From assembly GCA_029204225.1 (NCBI GenBank), contig CM055092.1, positions 64,944,797 through 65,008,796 of the forward strand: a stretch of 64,000 nucleotides of DNA, given 5' to 3'. Below the pieces are notes generated by a model, which was not told where the DNA came from, did no database searches, and saw only the letters and a list, made by a program, of their open reading frames with translations. Each line of letters starts with the position of its first letter. The first letter of the stretch is position 1. A program made the translations under genes and the position numbers. Origin of the DNA: Diphasiastrum complanatum. Its lineage: Eukaryota; Streptophyta; Lycopodiopsida; Lycopodiales; Lycopodiaceae. This document shows positions 25,139 to 36,591 of this stretch, piece by piece.

Positions 25139-25828
25139 CTAACCTTGGTCTTGCCCTTTAGACCAATTGCTTTTACCTTTGCCCTTGAACTTGCCTTTAG
25201 AGAACATTGCCTCCTCTTCTCCTCCTTGAGATGTAGAAGATGCTCCCACTCTTGCTTGCAACCTGAATTCTTCAGCCAACAAGACCTCTTGCAAGTCTCC
25301 AACACTTGGTAAACATTTTTGGATAGCATAACTTTGAACAAGATTAGCATGATCATCCAACAAGCCATTGAGAATCACTTGAACAAGCTCCTCATTATTT
25401 ATGCCATCATTAATGCATGCTAACTCATCATTCAATGCTTTAACTCTCAAAACAAAAGCATGTCCATTCTCACTCTTCTTTTGCATACAAGAAAAGATTT
25501 GCCTTCTTAAAGTCAACACTCTAGAAGTAGACTTGGATTCATAAACCTTCTTCAAGGCTTCCCAAGCTTCACTAGATGATGTGCACTTACCAACCTCTTT
25601 GATAAGCTCATTTGTCACATTCATCTTGATCATGTGAAGGGCTTTCTTTGCCCTCTTGTCATACCTCAATTGTTCTTGAGGTGCCAAAGGTCTCTCCTCC
25701 ACACCTACAACAATATCCATCAACTCATTCATCTCAAGCAAAGACTCCATCCTTACTTTCCAAGTAGAATAGTTGAGGGAGGTAAGCCTATCATTGCTTT
25801 CCAACATGTAGCCTCCATTTGTAGCCAT
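25139..25828 (-). CDS. Copia Gag (capsid) up to an in-frame TAG
   Basis: 229 codons from ATG at 25828, about 600 bases inside the primer-binding site. It starts MATNGGYMLESNDRLTSLNY and carries the STWKVRMESLL pattern and the long helical UBN2-type capsid region. It assembles virus-like particles that package the element RNA in the cytoplasm. The frame ends at a TAG (25139-25141), but the same frame continues without another stop through a zinc knuckle (CFYCGVKGHFASDC, about 25052-25093) into pol. A full Copia gag would include the knuckle, so the TAG is either a recent nonsense mutation or a read-through site. Confidence 0.85.
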   Translation of the reverse strand: MATNGGYMLESNDRLTSLNYSTWKVRMESLLEMNELMDIVVGVEERPLAPQEQLRYDKRAKKALHMIKMNVTNELIKEVGKCTSSSEAWEALKKVYESKSTSRVLTLRRQIFSCMQKKSENGHAFVLRVKALNDELACINDGINNEELVQVILNGLLDDHANLVQSYAIQKCLPSVGDLQEVLLAEEFRLQARVGASSTSQGGEEEAMFSKGKFKGKGKSNWSKGQDQG

Positions 25829-26425
25829 GTTGCAATGATTGATCTCTGATCTTTGACCTGTTCCAATGCACTAAGCACTCTCTTGAATCAACAAATGAAA
25901 CACAAGAAGAAATCACAAAGATTTGGAACCTAAAACCTTACTTTTTCTCTCTTTTCCTCACTTTTTCCTTAATTTTAGCCACTAGTTTTATGATTTCTTG
26001 ATCAAACCAAAACCAAACCTCAATATACTTGCTTTTCCCTCACTCCTAAGATTGAAATACACTCTTGAATCATTCAGCAAACTGAAAATCAGAGGGTTAC
26101 ATCAATTTTGAAGTTTTTGACATGAAGAAGCAAGAAATTGAATCAAAAAACTATATGCTAGAATGGAAAACTAATAGGATCTTGTTGGATCTTGCATCTC
26201 CCTCTTTCCAAAACAATTTTTGTCTCCTTATTCTGATAAGTACAGAGGGAATTCGCCCTACTTCAATTGAAATGCATACAAATGATGTTTTGATCACAAA
26301 GATCCAATTTCTACACATAAATCAACAAGATTTTTAGCTAGAAACTTGATTGGAATGCTACAAAAGCAAACTCGCCCACAAATCTCTTCTAAATCTGGCA
26401 AAACCTGCACATTTGGCCGCCTAAT

Positions 26426-26437
26426 GCTCTGATACCA
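26426..26437 (-). other. Primer-binding site of the young Copia element
   Basis: TGGTATCAGAGC next to the 5' LTR, matching the 3' end of plant initiator tRNA-Met. Confidence 0.9.
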
Positions 26438-27090
26438 TGTGAAAAACTCAGATCCAAAAGATGCTAAAGTTTCATAAAGATCTTGGCCATGGAAGTTATG
26501 CACATCTAGATTGAAAAAATGATAGAAATTGTGATGTTAAGCATACTAAACATCAACTAAACATCAAAATCTGATCATAAGCTTCCACAAACAGAAACTT
26601 GCTGTCCCTGTCCGTACTTCAGAGCCTACAACCTGCATTTCACACGTGTGAAGCCATAGCAACAAAGAAATCACAATTCTAGTGGCTAGAATGCAAGATA
26701 TGAACAAAAAAGTGAGAGAGAAGAAGATGGATCTTCAAAGAGCATAACATTCATTCAATAGAATGAAAATGAGATGTGTACATACTCGTGGAGATGGCTA
26801 TTTATAGCAGCCATAGTGCCTCTTGGCCACTTGTCTTATGATAGGCTAAAATTGGGGTCCAATAGGATTCACCCATATACCTAGAAATTTGGTCAAATAG
26901 GAATGCACCAAATTATGAGCCAATAGAAGAGCTCCACACTCGACCTCCTCTAATTAATGTGACCTCAAAAGTAGTGTACACATACTTTGGGCCTCTACAT
27001 ACATGTATGAACCTATCTCTAACTTTTATTTGGCCATAGGCCTACAAAATCTCAAGTTAGGAAAATACTACTAGTTGACAATTTTTCACA
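26438..27090 (-). repeat. 5' LTR of the young Copia element
   Basis: 653 bp, same length and apparently the same sequence as 21230-21882. The primer-binding site is directly inside it on the minus strand. Confidence 0.95.
26799..26806 (-). promoter_or_regulatory. TATA box in the Copia 5' LTR
   Basis: TATAAATA on the minus strand, about 290 bases from the upstream (27090) edge of the LTR and so in a suitable place for the U3 promoter driving the element. It is a sequence match only; no transcription start was mapped. Confidence 0.5.
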
Positions 27091-27189
27091 GGCGGCCTCA
27101 CAATGTGTGGAGGACGATACCAGTACGGCCTGTTTACAGAGAATAAAGTACATTAACTTACAAATGCATTTCATTTATCAAAACTCAAG

Positions 27190-29060
27190 ACACATGTGAA
27201 AATTACAACAAAACTAGAATTTGCCACTGTCACATCAACTTGTTATTGATTTGGTTGATCCCTTTATAGATCAAGTACATCCACAAGCTATGAAGTTGAA
27301 CCTCCTTGGATTGCACCTTCTCCTTGACAAAGTCATGAGCTATCTCAATATGCTTTGTTCTGGCATGGAAGATCGGATCGGTAGAAATTTGTTGAGAAGC
27401 TTGATTATCACTATAGATGCAAGGGATCTCCTCGGCCTTTAGCACTTGAAGCTCCACCAAAAGTCTTCATAGCCATAAGTGTTCTTTGGTAGTTGAAGTC
27501 AATGCCTTGTACTCGGCTTCACAAGATGAAAGAAAAATTGTATCTTGCTTTTTGGAAAGCCAAGATATCACTCCTCCACAAAGAAAAGTGACAAATGCAC
27601 TTATGGATCGTCTATCCATCTTATCTCCTGCAAAATCTGAATCCAAAAATGCCCTCAAGTACAAGTTAGATCCTTGATAGAGAATGTCAAAAAATCTAGT
27701 AAAGAGACATATCTAAGCACTATCTTGGCACTTTTCCAATGATGCATCAAAGGACCTTCAATATATTGACTTAACTTGCTTACACTATAACTCAAATCTA
27801 GTCTTGTGATTGTCAAATAGATTAAGGAGCCTATTAGCTTCCTAAAGAGTGTGATGTCCTCAAAGGATGCTTCGTCACAATCATTAGTAACTTTACAAGC
27901 ATGCTCTATAAGGGTGTCAATCCCTTTACAATCTTTCATGCCAAACCTTTCAAGAATGATCATCATTTTAGTACTTTATGTTGATGATATCATATTGATA
28001 GGAAATGATGGTGAAGGCATAAGAAATGTTAAAGTTTCCTTGTCTACTGAATTCAAGATGGTAGATCTAGGACTTCTTAAGTTCATACTTGGAATAGAAG
28101 CTACTAGAGGTGGTGATTTTACTTTACATTTGATGTACAAAGAAAGCTCATAAGAGCTAATCACAAAGCCAAGAGAGTAGAGAAAATCATGCAACCTAGA
28201 GTACCAAGCTCTAGGTGCTTGTTTCAAGCCATATAGGCTCTTCCTTAAGTGGCAAACCTTGTCCTCCTCACCATCCTTGATGAAGCCCTCAGGTTGCAAC
28301 ATGTATATTTCCTCCTCCAAGTAGCCATTCAAGAAAGCGCTTGTCACATCCATTTGATAGAGATTCCACTTGAATAAGGTAGCAATACAAATGATCAATC
28401 TAATGGTTACAAGTTTTGCTATAGGAGCAAATGTTTCTTCATAATCTATGTCTCTTAGCAACCAATCTAGCTTTGTATTTACTTATAGATCCATCTTTAT
28501 TGTACTTTAATCTATAGATCCACTTGCATGCAAGTGGCTTCTTTCCATATGGAAGGTGTACAAGATTCCAAGTTTGATTATCTATCAAAGCATCAAACTT
28601 TACTTGCATTGCATCTCTCCAAACTTGTGATCTACTTGCATCTTCATAACATGATGGCTCTTCAAGCATTGTGGTTAGAAAAGAGTAAGAGGTAGAAGGA
28701 GATGTGTCTTCCCTTTGCTTCTCTTTCTCAAAGTATGTGAGCCTTGAAGGCTCAGCCTTGCTCCTTGTGGATCTTCTCGGCTCCTTTGGCACTTGATTTT
28801 GATCTTCCAAAAGATCATTTTCAAGAGGCTCCTCCTCGGGTGTTACAAGATCTTCATCACCTAAGAGATTAGATGCATTTGGAGACAACTTGTAACTTTG
28901 AGATTCATCAAACAAGACATCCTTGCTAACTTTTACTTCTTTGAAATAGGATCAAATATCCGATATCCTTTGTTATTTTCACTGTAGCCTACAAATATTC
29001 CTTTGAAGGAAGCTGCATCTTCTTTCCTTCTTGTTTCCAAAGGAATGTCGACATAACATA
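27190..29060 (-). pseudogene. Copia pol remnant, unit 1 (with inverted RT core)
   Basis: Minus-strand pol fragment: end of integrase with the GIFVGYSENNKGYR-like motif (about 28970-29000), the linker with RSTRSKAEPSRLTY, RT N-terminal half (28439-28915 then 27976-28461 in another frame; LYGLKQAPRAW), and RNase H (27230-27664; DSDFAGDKMDRRS, SSCEAEYKAL). A frame break lies at about 28440-28460. The part with YVDD is inverted (27959-28123, read on the plus strand as VLYVDDIILIG). Protease and the integrase core are absent. It is non-functional, from a different Copia family than 21230-27090, and shared with unit 2 (60890-62800). Confidence 0.85.
27959..28123 (+). other. 165-bp micro-inversion of the Copia RT catalytic core
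   Basis: The reverse complement of this segment matches 61678-61842 in unit 2 over the same length. On the plus strand it encodes LYVDDIILIGNDGEG, the RT active-site region, in the opposite direction to the flanking pol. About 30 bases on one side and about 11 on the other, present in unit 2, are missing at the breakpoints. Confidence 0.85.
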
Positions 29061-29660
29061 TACATTAGAGGAGTTCTCAATATCAAAAAGACCCTTTGTA
29101 AAGATACTTTTATTTTTTTTCTTTAGTTTCGACCGTCACCAGGCCCAATCAAAATGCACAGATTTGAAATTAATTGAAAAATAAAAATGCAATATAGAAA
29201 ACTTTGAAATTTGTGTTCGGGTAGCATGGACGTATCCCATTGGTTTCTTCTTCTTGCCCGACACGTGCTAATCTGCTCGACGTCAATACCTCAAGTTAAA
29301 TTTATTTGACTATGCTGGTTAGTATAATGAAATTTTCTAACTATACTAGTTACAGTTATAGAAATACAGTATATACAGTTACATAAAATATGGTATACGC
29401 AGTAACTGCAACTATGTTGTCATTCACATTAGATTAAATGTGATACGAAAAATTGAAATTAACTATCATATCAGAGAGATTTTTGGCGCCAAAGCTTTGA
29501 AAATAGCAATGGCAAGGAGACCCAGATCTACAATTGAGTCTATGATTTTTTACAATGAGATGAAGCTGATAATTGGAAGCCAACAAAATATACGAAGAAT
29601 TCATGGGTATTGCTGCATCCATCATCAAAGGGCAATTTTCGACAAAAGAAAAGAGCAAAA

Positions 29661-30873
29661 ATGACTTACAAATCTTATTGGAAAGCAAAAAATTTGGAGT
29701 TTAAGACTATCCCGGGAGGTCAATCGATATCAGAAGTCTTAGTACAACATGTATATATGCATTTAGAAATCAAAGTACATGCTATCAATCCTCATGATCA
29801 TCAAAAATGTCATTGTAAGTATATCAAAACATATGCACTCTACAGTAATCATAGATTTTCTTTATTGATGCTCTTCAGATTATGATTTAAATGCTTCAAC
29901 ATTGTTTTTTTCTTTCAGATTTATATCCATCATGCATAAGTGAATGGGAGCCCTCACAATCACTTGCAGGAATATTAGACGTAATTCCCTCTGATGCTGG
30001 AAAGTTGCAATACAGAGGAAGAAGTCCAAAGGAACTTGCAGATTGTGGTATCTATTTTTATGAATCTTTATATACGCCACAAACAGATGGACGTTTTGGC
30101 AAGCTTGAAGCAATTACATTGCCTAGTTTCAAAGTGATGAGTGGCCTACTCCTGATAGTATTGTTTCTAAATTCTTGAGATGCAAACTACTCATTGATAT
30201 TAGAAATGCTATGAAGATAAGCACAGGCTCAAAAATTGTTCACCTAAGTTGGTTTATCTCATTACATATATTTGTTGATTTTTTCTCGAGTGCTAGTGTT
30301 CGTAGGACACCAACTTTATTTGTTTGCAAATATTTATCAGATGAGACTTTGTCAGATCTCATGGATCAAGGCTGGGATAGTAAAACAAATAATGACATAG
30401 AATGCAGGATTAAAAAGTCCTCAATGATCTTTCGTTATCATATCGAAAAGCAAATGCTCAGTCTCACATTTAGCTACCAGAGATACAAGAAAACTAGAGG
30501 TACATGGCTACCACTGGATCAAGACTTTGAACTAAATGGTCACGCAAACCGAATGGAGATAAGCATTATCTACGATGAGGAGTATTTGACTATGGTTGAG
30601 GTGGAAGAGCATTGGAAGCTTGATTTTATCAGAACAGAGCTCATGCTATTACAAACCAATCTACCAACATATTTCAGATTTATCATCAACGGAAGACTTG
30701 TAAGTACTTTATGTTTATTGCCATTTTAAAATAGAACAAAATAAATCAAAATGTCATCATTTACAATTGCACATTCACTAATATTTGTCATGTCACAGAT
30801 GCGAAAAAGACAGGAGCTGATAATGTGCTGCAAAGATCTACCTACAACAATCACCATTGTGGGAGAACAATAG
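29661..30873 (+). CDS. Unrecognised spliced gene, unit 1 copy (frameshifted)
   Basis: Three exons are supported by frame. Exon A ends at 29814 (CAT T|GTAAGT); ATG at 29661 is a possible start, though the frame opens further upstream. Exon B is 29919-30699 (acceptor TTTCTTTCAG, donor GTAAGT). Exon C is 30799-30873, ending TAG. A and B join in frame across the intron. Exon B contains RGRSPKELADCGIYFYESLY and, later, RRTPTLFVCKYLSDETL and FELNGHANRMEISIIYDEE; the latter half is rich in Glu, Asp and aromatic residues. One T is missing near 30124 compared with unit 2 (63858-63863), so this copy is frameshifted inside exon B. I recognise no family; it could be a host gene or a captured gene in a mobile element. 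Confidence 0.4.
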
Positions 30874-33009
30874 TTTCAAATAAACTCTAAAAGTCTATGC
30901 ATACACTCTTTCATTCAATAAATGAAAGCCCAAGTTGGGCATCAGTACATGTATTTTGTGCTCCGAAACTTATAAAATGGAACAACATTTGATATATCAA
31001 TGTATATTTATCTATGAATTCTATACATGTATTTTTGTTCTATGTTATCTGTATTTGTTCTAATCTTGATTTAGTATAACTACATCATCCTTTGCACCAT
31101 CATCAATAATGGGAGGCTAAAGCCTTGCCCTAGCCAGTATACTCAGGATGATTTCTTGTCTAAAACTGTACACCTGGCTTGATGTGTACTCAGAAAGTGT
31201 AAACTGCAATATTAGACATTCATGTATTAGTAATGGCTAAAAACATCAACAAAATAGAAAACTAATCATGATTCCAAAAATAAGAATAAACAGAATTTAT
31301 TACCTTAGAGATATCAACATCTTCCTAAAGGTTGAAGTACTCAAGAAATAACTTGGCATTGTAGAATGTGTACTACCCACAACTGAATGAATCATTTTGC
31401 TGGGGTGACTCCAAAAAAATTCAGCACACAAGAAATCAATTATGAAACAGAATGAATTAGAATGAAACAAATACATTAGAATACTGATTTCAAAATGCTA
31501 TTAAGAAAGACAAAATTTACCTCCAAAGATTTAAGCTAGAACCAGTAAGCCGTAAGTATATTTTCATCGACTATTCAATATCACATAAGGCATATCATAT
31601 ATAAGCAGTTCAGGTTCTGCCGGTCTGGCTATAGAACCATTTACATATCCCCATAGCTCCTTCTCGATGAAGATCATCCTCATCTTGAACTTCCACATGT
31701 GGAAATCATCTCCATTGAATTTGTTGATCAAGCGGATCTTCTTCGGTTGAACCTTCCATTAGATCTGCCAGTCCACGGAATGGGGAACATCTGTAGGAAT
31801 ATATTTACTTAAATAAGGAAGGTATATATCTAGATCCTTATTTGCGTATTGCTCATCGAATTCATCTTGACACAAATACCTTTCATACTATTATCTACAG
31901 ATCTCTTACTAGAGATCAGGTTTAAACTCCAGTGGTCACTGCAAAATAAAATTGAAATTTCTTTAGCTGGAATTCTGAGAACTATTTCCATTGACAATGC
32001 CAATGTTAAAGCATAAAACAACGAGAAGCATTTAATATATCTTCATTAAGTGATTACTTACTTATGAGAAATTTTCTTACCTTTACAGATTGTATTCAAG
32101 GAATGCTTGTGTATTGTTTTCAGCCTAAATCTGCTGTTAATTAGGAGATAGACAAGTCTATCAAGATTGAAGGTTGCTATTTTCTTGTATATGATGCTAG
32201 GAATAAGAGCACTTAAGTCAAGAGAGTATCTGGGGTACTCAAGATTGAGTTAAAGTTATTTTTTATCTTGATGGATCTCCTAAGAGATTTTGGTGGAACG
32301 AATTTTTGTACTTTAGTTTTTGAAAAATTATAAGTGCATTGGTACCAAAAAGCATTCATGACAGATCTACAAGTAATTGTGGATAGTCTTGGACTATAAT
32401 TGTTCGGATTCTTAACTTTTGAACATTGATTTCCAATGTAAAATGACATTTCACCCAGCTATTCATGTAAATTGAGGTTACATGAAAGTGATGTTACTAG
32501 ATTGGAGAGAATTAGACCCAATAGGAAAATTTATCGCTTAGTGTACTTCTAAAGATCAATATAGTACTTCAATGCAGAGATAGATAATTGGAGAATTATT
32601 CCATCTCTAAGTACTTATTTGATATTGAAGTCAGACTAAGGATTAATTTTTAGGGTAAATATGAAAGTTAAACGATTGATTTGTTAGCTTTTGAACTTGA
32701 CCTTCATGATTGGTTGACTGCTCGACTGCTCATCCAATGTATCATATGAATTTAATTTATATGATGACATTTAGATATATTAAAGATTTTACCAATTTGG
32801 AGGACTTATCGCTCAATGTACCTTTGGAATCTGAAAGAGTACTCAGAATCAGAAATAAACAGATGAGGAATTGTTCTATCTCTGGGTGCTTGGTTAGGTT
32901 GGTTGGTTAGATTGAGGATAATTATTCATTAGAAAGAGTTAAAAGTGTACAAATTGGATCTTCTCTAGTTACTCGTTCTGAGGACAGAACTGGTTTAAGG
33001 GAGGAAGAA
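30874..33009. other. No intact gene; small Copia gag fragment inside
   Basis: AT-rich. Apart from the gag fragment at about 31600-31745 I see no coding signal. The stretch 32050-33000 may be degraded retrotransposon sequence, but no motif confirms this. Confidence 0.3.
31600..31745 (-). pseudogene. Copia gag N-terminal fragment
   Basis: The minus strand reads INKFNGDDFHMWKFKMRMIF followed by EKELWGYVNG, the classic start of a plant Copia Gag (FxGxNFxxWKxxM). It is flanked by stops and no primer-binding site or LTR is seen next to it. Confidence 0.6.
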
Positions 33010-33440
33010 TGTTATGTCCATGTCCAGTATGTGGAATTTGGAATAACTCCTGACATGGATAGCCAGTCACTCTAGTGTATATGGTTATTAGTTATGTCTC
33101 ATTATTCCAGGCTTGGCCAATATAGTAATTAATAATCATATGAGGTCCCAGATCGATATTTGGACTATGGAGCACTTGCATGGTGTTTGACTGTTATAAT
33201 ACAAGAATAGGAGGTCAATTGCTATTCTAGGTTGCATGGGGGTCCTAAGAGGAAGACTCTCCTCATGGGAGAGAATATATACTAGTGGAAACTCCCCCAT
33301 CTACCTATTGGATTTTCTGATCCTTATAGCCAAGAGCCCCTCCTCTCTTGCATTCATTCACCATGGCATGGGGGTGAAGTGGTTAGGGTATTGACTAGCC
33401 ATTTCCTGTTGGTTGGGTGGTTTTGCTCCACATGTGTCCT
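33010..33440. repeat. Solo-LTR-like sequence related to 10019-10450
   Basis: Starts TGTTATGTCCATG and shares several blocks with 10019-10450, including GGTTGGGTGGTTT near the right side. Borders and target duplication are not defined. No internal domain is attached. Confidence 0.35.
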
Positions 33441-34047
33441 TTTGGTTGCATGCAATAGGATCTAGTCATATCTTCACTAGGCGATCCTTACAAATTAAAG
33501 TCATCAATTATGCAGTCTCAGACTTGTATTTCAACAAAGGTAATTTGTTGGGGACCATTGAGAGGGTGAAGATACATATTAAATTCACCAGCAAGAATAG
33601 AAAGAAGGGAGTTATGAGAACTATCACTCCAGAGGTCACCACAAGAGTGGGGAAAATATTGAATATGTAAAAGGCAAATTCACATTTGGAGATAGTACTA
33701 ACATTAACATGACCACCAGGCAGAGAGAAATGTGTTGCGAGTTTCTAGTCTTTGAAAACAAGACTCACCAAACCTCCCGGGTATCGGCAATAGGAATGTA
33801 GAAGTAATTAAAGTTTCGGGGAAAAGATTTAGTAAGTACGTCAAGGAGAAAACCACTTAGTTTTGTTTATTGAAGACAAACCACAAGGTTAGAATGCTGA
33901 AGAGACAGAAGATAGTTAAAGAGAAGAGAGTGACAGATAGGGAAATTAAGCCCTCTAATATTCCAGAGCTTCATGCTCATCATCGTCGTCTTCTTGGATT
34001 TTTTGTTTTGTGTTTGCTCCATGGGCTTGTTGATCCAACTATTTCTT

Positions 34048-34848
34048 CTTGTCGTTGTTGAATTTCAAGATCTGATAGTTATGGATTTTATGGTTCATTC
34101 TCTTGCAGTACTTGTAGAATAGTCTCTTCTTGTTCTGAGTAGGTTGTTGATTCTGGGTCTTCTATGATTGTTTCTGATTGTCGTCAGTTTGGTTGACAAC
34201 TTTTTTCTTTTGTTGCTTCCTTGTTTTCTTCTTCGAAAATAATGTTTGCAAGTCATTGATGGAGGACGAGGATACTCCATTCCTTCTTGTCTCCTCTTGC
34301 AACAATATGATTATGACTTTGGACAATGTAATATCTGAGTGTGTGGAAATCATCATCACCCAGTTTTCATATGAGGAAGGTAGGCTGGACAATAAGGTCA
34401 TTACAACTTCAGAGTCTTCAATCATTGAACCTATTACCGCCATCTGCTCTAATAGAGTCTTGAACTGATTAATGTGATTCTGAACATAATCACTTTCTGA
34501 CATTCTAAGTGAGAAGAAGTTTCTCCTCAGATGCAACTTTTAAGTGACATCCCTCACTTAGTATAATGTATTCAATATATCCCAAGCCTCTTTCGAAGAT
34601 TGGGCTAGTCTGATGTGGCCAATCTGTATGTCGGAGATGCTAAGGGTAATCAAGGCAAATGCCTTGCCATCTTTGAGCTTCCATGTGGAAATGCCTTGCT
34701 CAACGACACTAGAAAGTAGTTCGGTTTCAACAACTGTTTTCTAAAGATCCTTGGCCACCGGTACTACTCTCATCTTGAATTTCCATAGATGGTAATTCGA
34801 ACCATCGAGTTTCTCTACCATTAGAATAGACTGTGATTGCGAATCCAT
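34048..34848 (-). pseudogene. Degenerate Copia gag
   Basis: ATG at 34848 begins MDSQSQSILMVEKLDGSNYH and continues to LWKFKMRVVPV. It then reads to AWDILNTLY, where two stops (near 34558 and 34542) interrupt, and continues with LLSSLPSSYENWV (34162-34536). The zinc knuckle region (about 34060-34130) has lost key Cys residues (FYKYCKRMNHKIHNY). The primer-binding site (34994-35004) and LTR (35005-35901) lie upstream in the right order. Pol is not attached. Confidence 0.75.
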
Positions 34849-35004
34849 TTGAAAGTTTAGGATGAGTGTATGTAGATAGTAGATTATATGACTGGAAATA
34901 ATTACAACAAATTTTTGCTCTTTATCAAAACAATCGTTCTAATAATGTAAGCTCTAAGTCCACTTCAAAAGAATCACAAAGTAGATATTACAACTCTGAT
35001 ACCA

Positions 35005-35901
35005 TGTTGGGATTCGGTGAGGTCTACGTGTCATGACACAAGGAAGCGAGTGGAAATCCTCGGTGCATGCAGTGATGTCTATCATTTCAGACCGAATTCA
35101 ATAGTTCAAGGTCTGTCCTACTTGATCACAACTTCAAAAACGCTGGATCAAAATAATCGATTCCATAGCCATGCACAAATTACATCAATTTCTGATTTAG
35201 CTTTGCGGAAGCATATTAGGTGTGGGAGTTAGAGCGACAAATCAACACAAGCTATCAGTCATACGAATAATTTAATCTACAAATATGTTTATCTGCTAGC
35301 AAGAAATAATCTGAAAATGAATAAAACTGAGCATCAATCACAATATACACGACCTAGATTACTAGAACGTTGATTATTCAGTCCCGAATAGATACGGTTT
35401 GAATGTAGTCAGAGTCGTGTTCTTTCTGAAATAATACTCCGTAATAACAGAGAGAAAAAACAAAACAATTGCGCTCTAGATGTTCAATTGATAGCTACAA
35501 TGTCTTTAGGAGCTAACCGAGCAACAATAGTTTACAATTAAGATTATTAAGGCACTATGTGATGTTGGCAGTCGACTGCCTTCAGACAATATCTAATTCA
35601 ATTAGAGATTTTGTCCGAGTGTGATTCAATGTACTTGTTGATCTGTCGATAGTCGAATTACGGCCAATTATTCGAGGATGTCAAACTATCGAGGATGACC
35701 GAATAATCAAAGATGATCGAATAGGTGAAGGTGTTCGAACAATCGAGGAAACATTGTCACTGATCCTTTTGTATTTTTGTAGACTATCAGAGAACAAGTG
35801 TATTTCTACAGAGAGTATGCAAGTGTACAAGTATTTACAACAGCTAGTAAATGGATCTAGATTAGCAGAGAGATAGGGATGGAGAGGATATAAATCCAAC
35901 A
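35005..35901 (-). repeat. LTR of a degraded minus-strand Copia element
   Basis: Begins TGTTGGGATT and ends AATCCAACA, giving inverted TGTTGG/CCAACA ends. On its inner side lies CTCTGATACCA, the reverse complement of the TGGTATCAGAG primer-binding site. It is the 5' LTR for the gag remnant at 34048-34848. The partner LTR was not found. Confidence 0.75.
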
Positions 35902-35940
35902 TAAGTTTATGAATGTCTTATCTTTTCCCTAGTAGACATC

Positions 35941-36553
35941 ACATTAGGGCCCTTTTTGAACTCAAAAAGGGCCTCTTCCTTGCCTAAACGTGTTTGCTAA
36001 TTAGGATTAATTAATTCATTTATTGTCCTACGTGGCAGTTCACCTTGGGTTTATCATGGGTTAACTCACACCTCAATAGGCTTCAGTAAGCCTAGTGTAA
36101 TAAATCAAGGACACATGATCTTAATGTAGCCAAAAAAATTTGAATCCAATGAAGACTTTCACTCTTCAAGGCCTTCAAAAGTTACTATAGTTAACTCAGA
36201 ATGAGAAAAAAGGGGGCCCAATATTTCTTTGGGCCCCCATTTTGAAAAACAAATTCCAAAAAAAAATGAGTGGGAGGGGGCCTTGAAAATGACAAGCCCC
36301 ACCCACGCCCCCCCCCCCCTCAAGTTGTGTACATAGTGCGCACTCCGAGCCGCTGGCCCGGGTCAGTGTGCAACGTGCCTGCGCCCCCCACCTCCCTCAC
36401 TCCATGTGCCTAGGGGGAGGGAGGGGGACTTTATGGGGGTGGGTGGCGGCCTCCGGAGTTCGCGCACTGACCTGGGCCAGCGGCCCGGAGTGGAGAGAAC
36501 ATGGAGATGGGGGGGGCGCGTGGGTGCATGGCCCACTATGTACACAACTTGAG

Positions 36554-36591
<38 letters not shown>

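Larger units (their letters stand above)
21230..27090 (-). mobile_element. Complete, recently inserted Copia LTR retrotransposon
   Basis: 5,861 bp on the minus strand, with 653-bp LTRs at 21230-21882 and 26438-27090 that look identical when read side by side. The five-base target duplication GGCGG lies on both sides, and the uninterrupted target (GGATGGGCGGCCTCAC) is present in unit 2 near 60777-60792. Primer-binding site TGGTATCAGAGC (26426-26437, initiator tRNA-Met type) and polypurine tract GAAGAGGGAG sit at the expected places. Gag, protease, integrase, reverse transcriptase and RNase H are in Copia order. The single defect seen is a TAG between gag and the zinc knuckle. Confidence 0.95.

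Noticed and set aside
27851-28153. A plus-strand gene encoding an RT-like protein
   Set aside because: It is the inverted 165-bp core of a minus-strand pol remnant plus flanking noise.
34994-35004. Possible tRNA or regulatory site
   Set aside because: It is the reverse complement of the Copia primer-binding site beside an LTR.
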